From positions 124,001 through 188,000 of the forward strand of contig JASJFT010000071.1 of NCBI GenBank assembly GCA_030770425.1: DNA of 64,000 bases, read 5' to 3'. Numbering within the stretch: the stretch's first letter is position 1; every line of letters starts with the position of its first letter. Source of the stretch: Darksidea phi (lineage: Eukaryota > Ascomycota > Dothideomycetes > Pleosporales > Lentitheciaceae). The notes beneath the pieces were generated by a model that was not told the DNA's origin, made no database searches, and worked only from the letters and a program-made list of their open reading frames with translations. Made by a program: the position numbers and the translations under genes. Below are positions 53,931 through 64,000 of this stretch, piece after piece.

Positions 53931-55308
53931 CTAGCTTCCGCCTCGCAATACAATGTCCAGTGCCTGTTCGATCTGCTGAAAGTATACATCCACACCCCAC
54001 TCGAAAATGCTTGCTATAGCTGCCACAAAATCACGCGCATGACGACTTAATGTCGTCCAAGCTCCAAGACATGTCATATGGTAGCACACATCCTTCCCCT
54101 CAATGATCCGATAGTGAACCCAGAGTTCATGCAAAGCGCCTTCAGTCGTAACGCTGAAAACGATGCGAGGCACTGCGGTGCCCTCTGCCATTTGTGCCTC
54201 AAATGACTCCAACGCGCGCAGTGCGCAAGTTCCTCCACCAGCGGCTTGGTTCTGCGCTCCGATCATACTTCTGTCAGTTGCTAGGCCTTTTAGACTCGAT
54301 AATGAGGAAGGGGAAGCGCATGTCGCCGAGTTGAGTATGTGGTCGCTAAGTACAATTTTGCCAGCTTGCCATGCCTTCAACATGCCCTCGTGCGGTAGTC
54401 TGAAAACATTGGGGAGATGCCAACAGTGATATCCGGTTTTGGCGTTGATAGCATACTATCCAAGTGGCTCGATGTTGAGGATTCATTTGGCTCCGGTGAG
54501 AAGGGGGGGTTCGCGGTGTTGAAGGTTCTATCATCGGGGCGCACGCGCTCGACATTGGAATCGAAGGAGCTTTGTGTAGATTCGACGAAGCGCATATCTT
54601 CAGTAGGCTTCGGAAGAGCGTGGTTTGGCAGAAGTGGTATCCAGGTCTGGGGTTTGAGCGATACGTTCCAGAGCTTGTCGCTGATATTGTCGCTTAGGGT
54701 TCGTCGCCACGGCGGATGTCTGGCAAGTATCTTTATTACTTGGTCGTATAGTATCATTCAGAGCCTGGCTTCCCTGCCAGCTCACGGCACTCTTCGAGAT
54801 AATTGTTCGCGATCACGCCGAGTTCAGGCGATAGATCATCGTTTCCCTCCTTACGTATAGTATCGCTAGCATCAGGAACAGTATCGCGGAGACGGTGGGG
54901 AAGAAGCGATTCGATATTTGCGGTTATGGTGTGAACGACGTCGACACGTATTCGAGCGGGTTTAAAGAGTGTATTGCGATACTGCGAGCTCTTCTTCGTC
55001 GGACTGCCAGATCATGGCCTCCGGACCTTCGCTTTCACATCCCGCATTCTCGAGCTTTCCGAAGACATTGTATCCAGCACTGGGCTATCATTGTTTGCGG
55101 GAAGCAGCTGGCAGGGAGGAGGGTTTTCAGAGGTATTGCAGACCCAGGCTGCAATAGACCGCGCTCGTTGTAACCATTCTGTCTCTGCTTGCTGGGTGGT
55201 GTTGTAGGGGAGCTCGTCATGGCCGATCTCGGGTGTGGGAAGACAGCCGCACGATACAGTTCGACGACGTTTGCGGGCTCTGATCTCTTCGCTGGCGACG
55301 CGCTTCAT
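53931..55308 (-). pseudogene. Second PD-(D/E)XK-like gene, broken by three frameshifts
   Basis: A basic start (MKRVASEEIRARKRRR) and WLQRARSIAAWVCNT lead to a frameshift in a CTTTAAAC run near 54967. The frame continues FKPARIRVDVVHTITANIES, shifts again near 54765, and runs through KLWNVSLKPQTWIPL to KPDITVGIS (candidate catalytic Asp). A third shift at an AAAAGG run near 54290 separates RFPFLIIESK (Glu and Lys of ExK) from GLATDRSMIGAQNQAAGGG. The pattern matches fungal restriction-like proteins of unknown role (DUF7924-like), different from the intact neighbour. Two of the three lesions are in homopolymers, so assembly error is possible. Confidence 0.7.
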
Positions 55309-55705
55309 TGTGCAGTGAAATAGAGGAGAAGAAACGTGAAAATGATGCTGAAGATGGTCCTTGAGGTGGCTGCGGAGAGCTCGTACACTGGTGAGTTGAG
55401 TTGCAAGGCTATGTTTTGTTGTCGTGACCTATCGCGACGTGATGGCCTAGGACGACTTCGCACACGCCGGAACCAGTTAGCAAAGAATAACCGTGCGAAA
55501 CTGAAATCTTTACCTCGAGGGCAATCCGGGTATTTAGCACATCTCCCATTGTCAGTGGGCGCAACGAGTGGTGGGGCGAAGACCAATGAGCAAGAGGTTC
55601 AATTTACGCCCCGCTAACACTTGGTTGCATATAAATAAGGAGAGTAATTCGTACTCAACAAACCGTCCTGGATAACCTTAACAACTAGTCTAATCATAAT
55701 TCCTT
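55309..55705. other. Intergenic, no gene seen
   Basis: About 400 bases between the nuclease-like remnant and the hydrolase gene; short frames on both strands without motifs. Confidence 0.45.
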
Positions 55706-56930
55706 CTAGAACCCAGCAGCCTGTAACCACTGGTGCGCTACTCCAAAAGCCTCTGGCGCAGAGTACTGGCTGTTGATTATGTGAGCCGAGTGTTCCGGCA
55801 CATAAGCGTCGAATCTGGATGCCTTCGGAAACAGAACCCGCGCCTGATCCGGACTAGACCCGGGGCCAACGCCACAGTCCGGTACCAAGGAGGTGATGTT
55901 CCCATTTCCGCACACAATCTGGTCCTGGCGGCCAGTAAGTACCAGGACTGGGCCGGTGAAGTTCGTCGGGGCCGGGACAGCCGACGCAGCAATCTCCCCG
56001 ACGGCAAAAATGTGCGGCTGATCGATGTCGACCTGCAGCATTTTGGGGTCGTAATGCCCGTCAAGCGGATAGAGGACGTCGCGGACACTCTTGGGAGAGA
56101 CGGCTTGATAGCCTGGGGCGAGGTTGCCGAACTGGTCGGGTTTGACTGCACTGGCTGACTGCGCACGTGTCGCAGCAATAAAGTCCTTGAGACCAGTGAG
56201 GATATTGGAGGTTGCAGTCAGGATGTATGCATCGGCGCCATTAGTGGGGAAGAACTGGGCGACGAGGCGAGCGAGGACGGAGCCGTATGAATGCGATGCA
56301 AGGATGACTTTCTGGTATTTGGGAATGGGTGAGAGAGAGCCACGTCGGACGCGTTGAATGATGGTCTCCAAAACGGCGACTTGCAGCGGCCCTTGTACAA
56401 CCTCGACGGGATCAGGGTGGTCACTCTGGCCATTGCCGAGGTTGTCGATAGCCAAAGTGGCATAACCTTGGGACTGAGCATGTGCAACCCAGGAGTATTG
56501 TCCCGGGAAAGTTGCAGCTGCGTCATTGTAACCGTTCCAGTATTCCTGTGAATAAATCAGAAGAGGTCTATACATTGTAGTAGCCTAAGCTCACTTTGGT
56601 TCCAGAAAGCCCGTGCAGAAGAATTTGAATTGTCCCCTCACGGCCTTTGACTTTGACAGTGGGCTCGCAATATGCCGCACTAATTTTAAAAGTCCCGTTC
56701 ACCGGCTTTTTGGGCAGAGTAGAAGAGTTGAAATTGAGGTACTGATACATAACTCCGGGAGCGGTGGAGTTGGGATAGGGCGGAAGTTGGACATTATTCG
56801 CCTGGGCTTGAATTGAGAGGTTAACCTCTCTGCAATGGCCGTTGTTCCTAGTACTTGGAGGGCTGTTGGTTGGGATGGCCGAGGCGACAATGCCTAAGGT
56901 AAGAAGTATAGGGGTCTTCGAAAGCTTCAT
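55706..56930 (-). CDS. Secreted alpha/beta hydrolase (391 aa)
   Basis: Exon 1 (56595-56930) and exon 2 (55706-56545) are joined across a 49-nt intron (GTGAGC...TTCACAG) with exact phase. The product begins with a signal peptide (MKLSKTPILLTLGIVASAIP). HGLSGTK forms the oxyanion-type loop, ASHSYGSV supplies the nucleophile Ser (about 198), TGRQDQIV the acid and EHSAHIIN the His, so the catalytic triad looks complete. Several NST/NGT sequons fit secretion. The substrate cannot be read from sequence; esterase or lipase-like activity is the likely class. Confidence 0.88.
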
Positions 56931-57818
56931 TAGGAGGATAACGAGGAGCGACGGTCTGGGAGTCAGATGATAGGATTAAAAAGAAAAGAAAGACTTCGGG
57001 GCTAGTAGAACGACGCAAACGAGTTGGGAAAAATGATTATGGGCTGCAAGAGTATTCAATTGATGATAGAGGAATCAACAGCTGGACATAAGAATATATA
57101 TACATCAACAGCAAGCCATGCCTTCTCAAGATGTCCCTCCATCGTCCAGCAAGGAAGCATCGCCCGAGCTGGGGAGCTGGGAAAGAATTACAGTTCGGTA
57201 AACGCTCGCCTTGGCATTGTGGCTTTTGCTTACGAGCTAGACCCGCAGCTTGCTCAGGCCCCCGGCCACGACATCCGCACAACTCCATCGACGTGCTATC
57301 ACTTTTAGGGATATTGCTCGCCTTGGCATTGTGGCTTTTGCTTACGAGCTAAATCGGATAGACTCGCAACTTGCTCAGGTCAACGTGTTATCACTTTTGG
57401 GGATATCGCTCGCCTTGGCAGCTTTTAATTATCTTCACACCTCTTCCAGCACATGGTGGCGCACTTTCCTTCCTTGATCACGAACGAGGCGCTGGTTTCA
57501 ACATCTTCCCCACCAAACAACCCGCCGGAGGCGGCGCAGTTCGGACACATTTGCAAGCTTTACTGTCTCTAGTCATTCCAACTCTGGCTTGTGGTGACTT
57601 TAGACTCCCAGAGCTCAGTTGTGAATCCATGAACGGTCCGATGCAACTGGACAAGCATTGATCACTACTTTAATCAGCAACATCCTAACCTTGCATCACT
57701 GTATTACCAATAGGACCGTCGGACTAGTCACGGCTTCTTCTGCAAGGAACGCGGCTTAGGTTGCATGTCCCGGGCCCTGAATTGCGTGGAAAGTGGTCAC
57801 AACCGGGCTAGCATCATC
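56931..57818. other. Intergenic with a tandem repeat, no gene
   Basis: A divergent promoter region between the hydrolase and regulator genes. Apart from the repeat at 57200-57430 nothing is recognised. Confidence 0.45.
57200..57430. repeat. ~100-bp tandem repeat (2.3 units)
   Basis: The block gctcgccttggcattgtggc...ttgcttacgagcta..cgca.cttgctcagg starts at about 57208 and 57315. A third, partial start (gctcgccttggca) is near 57408. The linking block gtgctatcacttttagggat is also repeated (57291 and 57383). Confidence 0.9.
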
Positions 57819-59444
57819 ATGCCCAAGGAATGGCAGTTCATAGCCACTGCAGCAGATGGCAAAGCCAAGGAGGAGAATGCGACCCTGGTTCGAAGGACCG
57901 CCATGCGGGCATTCCGCCGGAACGAACGGTTGGAACGCATTGACAAGTTAAAGACCGAGGAAGTTCAGGGGCAAGCAGGCTTTCGTCTCCAAGAAATGGC
58001 ACCCAGTAATCAAGCAGCAGCTCCTCCCTCAGCCCCCTCACAGAGTGCGCCAGCGGAGAGTGCCTTAGAGCTTCGATGGCGGGCTACGTTGGTAGACATC
58101 GGACCAGCTGTCGCCTTCGATCCCTTTGTGTCTACCACCTTGCACTCGAACCGCGAGGATATTGAACACTTTATTCACTGTCAGTCCGCACAGGTCATGA
58201 AGTACTGCCTCATTGCTGATGCCGATAGTTGTCTACAGAACCGCGGTTAACATACAACCACTAGGACAAGACGTTACCAAAAACCCTTTCAGTGTCATCT
58301 TCGCACGAAATGCACTGGCAGATCCTTTAATCCTCTCTGCCGTCCTCTACCATGCCAGCATACACCGCAATAGGCACAGTGCCACTACTCTCTTCTATCA
58401 TGGTGAGACGGTCCGTCAAGTTGCCCAGCAGCTTGACGACCCTGACCACGCCGCCAGTGACAGCAGCATCGCTGCTGTTGCACTTCTTGCAGCTACCGGA
58501 GTAAGTTTCTTGTTCTTTTGGCCTTGCCTCCGCAGGATTGACGTTGTAGAAGAACATCACAGGAGATTTTGGCATTGAACTTGTTCACTGGGATGCAGTG
58601 CAGAGGCTGATCAAGATGAGAGGAGGTCTACAGGCTCTGGGGTGGGATGGTGCCTTGGCGATGATCCTGTCCGTGTAGGTCTAATACCTCGGATTACTGT
58701 TTTTTCTCATTGCTAACTTAACTCAGCGGTGATGTGATTTCCGCCACTATCACACTCTCCAAACCTCGACTGGAGAGCCCAGCTAAGCCGTTAACCTATA
58801 TTGACCCGTGTTTTAGCCACCTTTTTAACCCGTTGCCTTTCGCTAGCAGCCCAGACGTCGGTTCGCGGGTTACAGAACTGGATTCTCTTATTCGCTCGAT
58901 CTCCCAGCTCGCGTTTCAGCGTTTGGAACCCAATAACTCTCTGGCCTTTTCGACGGCTTCAGTCATCTCCTACACCCAGGTTCTCTCCGCTATTGAACAT
59001 CGCCTGCTCTCCCTCCAATTGCCATCTTCATTAGGTCCTGCGTCTGATATTGCTACCCTTCGTATTATCGAAATAGCAAGAATTGCCGCGCTGCTGTCCA
59101 CCTCATACTACTTTCGAGCTCTCCCAATTCAATCGGCCTCCACCACCAGTCTTCACAAACATCTCGACGCGGCTGCGCTAAAACTTGAGCACTTCAGCCC
59201 AACAGCTCTAAATCCACTATATGTAAAGCTGCATCTGTGGTCTCTTTGGATTGGTGGCATCACAGCCAGGGACCAGGAACGGTTTGCCTCTCAAATACAC
59301 CAATATATGGCATGTCTAAACCTATCGGGTTGGAAGGGCTTAGAAACCTTCCTCCGAGGATACGTCATCACACCAAGGCTACATGATCTGCATGCCAATG
59401 CTCTATGGCAGTGTGTGTCAGCTTATAATCTGGGAAAACGATAG
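57819..59444 (+). CDS. Fungal-specific regulator, Fungal_trans_2-like, no zinc cluster (491 aa)
   Basis: Exons 57819-58179, 58229-58500, 58550-58674 and 58727-59444; introns of 48-52 nt with GTCAGT, GTAAGT and GTAGGT donors, all phases consistent. The N-terminus KEWQFIATAADGKAKEENAT then RRTAMRAFRRNERLERIDKL is the basic 'FV...R' type that replaces the Zn2Cys6 cluster in many fungal proteins of this group. The middle region (NALADPLILSAVLYHASIHR, DFGIELVHWDAVQRLIKMRG) matches the fungal transcription-factor helical domain. It may be a regulator of nearby genes, but lacking a zinc cluster its DNA binding is unproven. An alternative ATG 18 codons upstream (57765) exists. Confidence 0.8.
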
Positions 59445-59460
59445 TGGTGTGGTCACACCT

Positions 59461-59697
59461 TACTGTGGCATCCGGCATAATTGAGGTGACTGGTCCGCGC
59501 ACTGCAGGGGTGCTCGGCCGATGTTACTAGAGCTCCCTAACGACAAAAGTGCAACTAATCTCCTATAATTTCGTGTCAAAATCTGTGTGCCTCCGTCTTT
59601 TATCTGCTTGAACGAGCTTACGTCATTTTCAAGACATGTGGCGCTTATCCGTGCAGTGCGCGGACCAGTCACCTCAATTACGCCGGATACCACATTA
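59461..59697. mobile_element. MITE with 46-bp inverted ends and TA flanks
   Basis: Left end tactgtggcatccggcataa and the reverse complement of the right end taatgtggtatccggcgtaa match over 46 bp with three mismatches, extending through ttgaggtgactggtccgcgc. TA lies at each outer end. The internal 145 bp has no coding capacity. It sits between the regulator gene and the peptidase gene. Confidence 0.88.
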
Positions 59698-60324
59698 GGT
59701 ATTATGTTTGGCCAAGACATTCAGCCGTATCACATTTGATCACATTTAACCGTGTTCGTTTAACAAACTCCTCTATTTTTATTTCAAAAAAAAAAGGCTA
59801 GCATATGGTCCATGCAACTATCAAATATAGAACGGTTGAACATCCTGGCCAAAGGTAATACGCCAGGGGGCCTACACTGAATGATAGTCTGGAATGATGA
59901 CAGAATGCTCGCAGCTCCCAGAAGCTCCACGGGGTCACATTTCCACTTTGAGGTAAAATAGAGCACTCTGCTAGGGATTACTGCGTCACAGCTGGCAGAC
60001 TATGCGGGTGTCAACATCCCTTTGGCAAATTTCCGCTGCTTTCCGCTCGCTTCGAGTTAGGCCAACCTCTACTCCTTCACTGTCGTTAACCCCGTGCACA
60101 GCCATCGAGCTGCATTATTGTGGAGATTGACTCGATACCGAAGCCCCACAAGGCTTGTATTCTATGCATTATGATGATTGTGGCTGATTATCATCACTGC
60201 CGATCCCGGAGCAAGTAATCTAAGCAAAGTTTCTAGATGTATATATATACCCTAGGTCCGTAGACTGAAAGATGTTTCTGCAATTCATATTAAACAACAT
60301 CTACATAGTGATCCTCTCTTCAGA
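59698..60324. other. Promoter region of the peptidase gene
   Basis: No gene. Contains the TATA-like element at 60241 and a C/T-rich stretch just before the start. Confidence 0.5.
60241..60250 (+). promoter_or_regulatory. TATA-like element
   Basis: atatatatac lies 75 bp before ATG 60325, with a cctctcttcag tract just ahead of the start. Confidence 0.45.
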
Positions 60325-62207
60325 ATGTTAGCAACATCATCCCTACTCGCACTCTCTTTTCTTACGGGTACTCGAGCGAGAAGCTTGCCATCCTTGAATA
60401 ACCTCCCGGTTTACCAACAGAATGGCATCACCTGGACGGCCTGCCCAAAAGAGATCAACAAACTCGATCCCGATAACAGAACATTTGAGTGCGGTACTTT
60501 GAGCGTCCCATTAGACTACTCCGACAATTCTTCCGACGAGAAGATCAATCTCGACATTATCCGAATTCCGGCTGTCCAGCAACCGAAGAAGGGAAGCATC
60601 TTTTTCAACTGGGGTGGACCTGGCGGCGATGGTCTCCATAGCATGGCAGACTCGGCGTCCGTTGTCCAACCGTAAGCCGCTGACTCCTACGGTGATAATC
60701 TTTACTGACTCCGATTGCAGTATGACAGGTGGCTATCATGATCTTATCAGCTGGGATCCTCGGTAAGCCGAAGAACTCGGAAAGAATGGAAATACAATAT
60801 GCTGACTGGGTTTTACACAGAGGAACGGGCAAGACTCTCAGTTTCAGCTGTTATGAAAACGCAACAGAGAGGGCCTTGGCTGATGTAGCTCTCCAGCGTC
60901 CCCTTGCCAACTCTACCGCTGATGGAAGCGCTCTCGGTCGGGCCTTCGCAGAGGGAAAGCTTTTCGCCGACCAGTGTAAGCAGAGACTGAACGCAACCGG
61001 CGATTACGTTGGCACCGCGTTTACGGTCAGAGATATGTTTCAGATTCTTGACAACCTGGACGAGGGTGGAAAGCTGCAATACTGGGGCAAGTCGGACTAT
61101 CATAGACTTGAATCATTTCACTGACTGAAATCTAGGCTTCTCCTATGGAACTGTGCTTGGTGCAACCGCAATCTCCATGTTTCCGGACCGCATCCACAGG
61201 GCCATTTTGGATGCAGTCCAAAATCCCCACGAATACTACCACACTTTGTGAGCTTTCAATCTTAAGTGAACCATATTCACAACTAACCACCTGTACAGCG
61301 GAGATCCTGAGATGTATACTGATACAGATGAAACTTGGAATGAGTTTCTCAAAGCATGCATGGGCAATCCAGACACTTGTGCATTGGCCAAGCATGCCTC
61401 GTCGACAGCAGAGCTCGGAGAAAAGATAGATCGGATGCTCGAGGACCTCAAGATCCACCCATTCCCAGCAGGCCGATCCATCATCAACTATAATCTGATC
61501 AGAAACTACCTCCTAAACGATCTATACTACCCGACCTTTTACCCCAAGCTTGCTACATCTTTAGAAGCGGTTCTAACGCGGAATATAACCGCGATTGTCG
61601 ACCTCTTTCCTCCCAGTGTTCCTTCTGAGAATCCGACGCTTGCGGAAATTCTCCCGGGCATTCGGTGTGGTGACAAGTTCTTGCGGACCGACGACCTTGA
61701 CCCAATCGAAACAGAGCTAAAAGAAAAACTCTACAAGATGAGCCCCAAGTTCGGAGATACCCCTTCGTTCCCAATGACGGCTTGTGCACGTTGGGGTTTC
61801 CAGGCCAAGGAGCGATATGATGGAGACTTCCACGTCAAGACCAGTTATCCAGTGTTGCTTATAGGAAACACTTGGGATCCGGTTACCCCCCTTAAGTCGG
61901 CATATAATGTATCCGCTACTCTGGAAGGATCAGTGGTGCTTCAACACAACGGGCACGGGGTAAGTTATAGCATAATCTCGGATCATATTACGATGCTAAT
62001 GCTACCAAGCACATGACGGTTTCGCAGCCATCATCCTGCACGTCCAAGTACATTGCGGACTATTTTGTCAATGGCACTTTGCCACACCCTGGGATGCTGT
62101 GTGAGCCTGATGTTCCTCTCTTCGGTAAGCCAGCGCCTTAGAACATGCTTTTCAAGTTCTTTGCAGAGTTGTTTGGTCCTTTTTGGGGGGCTTCTTTCGT
62201 TGTTTGA
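60325..62207 (+). CDS. Secreted TAP-like peptidase/hydrolase (521 aa)
   Basis: Seven exons: 60325-60671, 60721-60762, 60821-61086, 61136-61247, 61299-61959, 62028-62124 and 62167-62207, all in phase. Intron 3 uses a GC donor (GCAAGT). The product has a signal peptide (MLATSSLLALSFLTGTRA), then the tripeptidyl-aminopeptidase-like alpha/beta hydrolase pattern: NWGGPGGDG oxyanion loop, ISWDPRGTG, nucleophile in YWGFSYGTVLG, and the C-terminal TAP domain with IGNTWDPVTPL (acid) and LQHNGHG (His). Cys residues and sequons fit secretion. It would remove peptides from protein N-termini or hydrolyse related amides. If the last GTAAGC is not used, the protein ends at 62141 instead. Confidence 0.88.
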
Positions 62208-63838
62208 CGGGCGATGGGGTGCTCCGGGTTGGTGCCGGGGCAATGCAGTGCCTGAGGATACATAGATTATAAAAATAAAATTATCCAATGGAATCTATAT
62301 AGTATGTCTTATTACTACGGCGAATGGCCATTTGTCATGTATCACGCCCAAGCGCGCCCAATTTCGCCTGAATTCACCTAAATTTGCTTAAAATACGCCC
62401 TAACACGCCCCACCCCGAAATGCCTACCTCGAAGGCGCCCCGCACCCGACACCTACCTCGCCTCTCCGTTCCCTCCACTTACACATCCTTCGTATGACTG
62501 ATATGACGACGCGCTGCGCTCTCCAAGATCGGCCCGCTAAACGAAAAGCGACAGCGAGCACTCTACGCACCAGCGCACGTAATGTCGCACACTTCGTGGT
62601 CGCCAACAACGAGGAAGTTGACCCGACGGACTCGGATGACGGGCAACGCGCGAGATCGCAATGAAGGAGGTGCCAGCAGTGGAATATTTTCGCCTCAACG
62701 CAGCAAGTCGATTGCTTAGAGTTAGCCATTTTCGGGACGTGGTACGGGAAAGACGTGGGTAGGCATTTGAGTTTGTATTTGCGTTCGGCTACAGCGGCAA
62801 CGGCAAGCACATGCCGCTGCGAAGCTACATAATTGGCGGTGTGGCGACGACTGGGGTGATATCATATAGGCGTGTGAGAAAAAGGAGCCAGGCTGCGCGC
62901 ATCTGGACAAGAGCCTATGGATGGACCAATTGCCACTGCATCGCAGAGGTCGGCCGTAACTGCGGAGCTAATATCGGCACGGCTCGGGCGTTCTCACTCT
63001 GTTCCGCGTCCTGTGTGTGATGCCCGAGGCTTGTTGTCCGTCGCGATGATCGTGCGCGTCTATATCCTCCCAACGCTATACCCACACCTCTAGCCTTTCT
63101 TGGTGGCCCGGGCGGCTACGGTAGGCTCTATGAAAATTATGGAGCTTGAACGGGCTATTCTTAAAGTTGGATATATCGTACTATTCCGGGTCGTCCTCAT
63201 ATCTAAGCCATTTAGTACGGTACTATAACTTTCTATAATAGATACAGGCTTCGAGGACCTACTCTACCTATATTTGTTGTCTTCTTCCGCGCCGCTACGA
63301 CTATGCTTCTGCTTTTGAATGCTTGGACGATGGGGACGTAGGGCTGATTTTGGTCGTTTGTTGCTTGCAAGATGGCGGCTGCTGCTGCTATCGCCGCCGT
63401 CATCACCGCCCTCATTGCTATAACGCCTCTCGGTATCATAGTCGCTATACTACGCTGCTGAAGGAGGTCTTAGGCTAAAAGGGCGGTTGGAGAGCGGTCT
63501 GCCATGGAAGGAAGGTTTCCGTTGCCTTGCTGAGTATGCGGCGTGCTTAGAGTGCTACTTGGTTGTCATATTCGATATTCGGCTGTACCGTTTGGCTAGC
63601 GGAGAGCGTTTCCGCTGTCGTCCGGTCTAATGCTACTGTCTTGCTAGTATTAGATAGAAGGATCACTTTTGAGGTGTATACTCACCTTGCCCCGTTGCCT
63701 TGTACTTCAGCCCACTATCGTACTATGCCCCCATCCTTGATTATCTGCAACATTGACAAGCTGCATGTGCGTCACAGCCCCTCCTGCATGTACGATTGGC
63801 GGATGACACTCTCCCGTCTCGCTTCCGGCGAAATGTGG
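62208..63838. other. Intergenic, no confident gene
   Basis: Contains cgccc-type low-complexity DNA near 62345-62420 and a 56-codon frame at 62494-62664 (MTDMTTRCALQDRPAKRKAT) with no known motif. 63120-63260 is AT-rich. Confidence 0.4.
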
Positions 63839-64000
63839 CTAGGAGGTGCGGCTGTGCTTCACCGCCACAACGCCACCCCAAAAGATGGTTGTTGGTTCCA
63901 GCGCCAACCACAGTCGCCCATTTTCTTGTACTTCTTTCAACTCTTCAACCTCATAGTACTCGCACATGGTCAGGGCAAGAGCGGATCGGCCGCCCTCCCT
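63839..64000 (-). CDS. Possible partial protein, 3' end only, runs off window
   Basis: The minus frame is open from the window edge to TAG at 63839-63841 and reads like protein: ALALTMCEYYEVEELKEVQE then WLALEPTTIFWGGVVAVKH. The plus strand is also open from ATG 63725 to the edge, so the strand is uncertain. Family not recognised. Confidence 0.3.
   Translation of the reverse strand, partial: REGGRSALALTMCEYYEVEELKEVQENGRLWLALEPTTIFWGGVVAVKHSRTS

Noticed and set aside
1..64000. CRISPR array or bacterial operon features
   Set aside because: Introns, Pol III tRNA signals and fungal families show a eukaryotic genome; the tandem repeats lack regular short spacers.

Overview
The window is nuclear DNA of a filamentous ascomycete (Pezizomycotina; Dothideomycetes would fit, but that is an inference). 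The evidence is short introns of about 40-60 nt with GT...CTAAC/CTGAC...YAG ends, a Pol III-type tRNA gene, and fungal-specific families: a HET domain, DUF7703 membrane protein, fungal CorA-like transporter, fungal PD-(D/E)XK proteins and a fungal regulator. RIP-like (CpA to TpA) decay is visible in repeats.

Layout. 1-13.3 kb is gene-poor. It opens with a broken coding remnant, then holds three arrays of degenerate 115-185 bp tandem repeats (1.2-2.5 and 5.2-6.3 kb) and four copies of a dispersed ~200-300 bp repeat (8.7-12.5 kb). Only one small spliced gene (6.8-7.3 kb) is plausible there. 13.3-22.8 kb is mostly a gene graveyard: a BTB/POZ gene, an unknown gene, a kinase-like gene and an APH-type phosphotransferase gene all carry in-frame stops or frameshifts. 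Among them sit an intact YAE1 gene and a three-exon unknown gene whose start codon abuts a 112-nt hairpin. 23.4-28.1 kb contains four copies of another dispersed repeat, which flank a retropepsin-like protease gene and an MPPED-type metallophosphoesterase gene.

28-40 kb is quieter, with a DUF7703 membrane protein, a 1204-residue Pro/Thr-rich and Cys-repeat surface protein, and a single-pass membrane protein. 40.2-42.8 kb is an AT-rich transposon-relic patch: a TA-flanked MITE, the tail of a pogo/Fot1-like transposase, a 311-bp tandem duplication, a minisatellite and a tRNA-Ile gene. 43-55.3 kb is accessory: an unknown gene with a CxxC element, a HET pseudogene, a five-exon CorA-like gene with coiled-coil repeats, an intact PD-(D/E)XK-fold gene and a broken one. 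55.7-62.2 kb holds a secreted alpha/beta hydrolase, a fungal regulator, a second MITE and a secreted TAP-like peptidase with a GC-AG intron. The last 1.8 kb has no clear gene except a possible partial one at the edge.

No operon logic applies. The housekeeping function I can name with confidence is Yae1 (cytosolic Fe-S maturation of the ABCE1/Rli1 protein). The secreted enzymes and regulator at 55.7-62.2 kb could be functionally related, but nothing in the sequence proves it. I found no clearly new multi-gene system. The strongest unusual signals are the hairpin beside a start codon, the RIP-marked repeat family, the density of decayed self/non-self and kinase-type genes, and the repeat-bearing CorA-like and surface proteins. 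Gene models were built by hand from reading-frame and splice-phase consistency, without transcripts or database searches.
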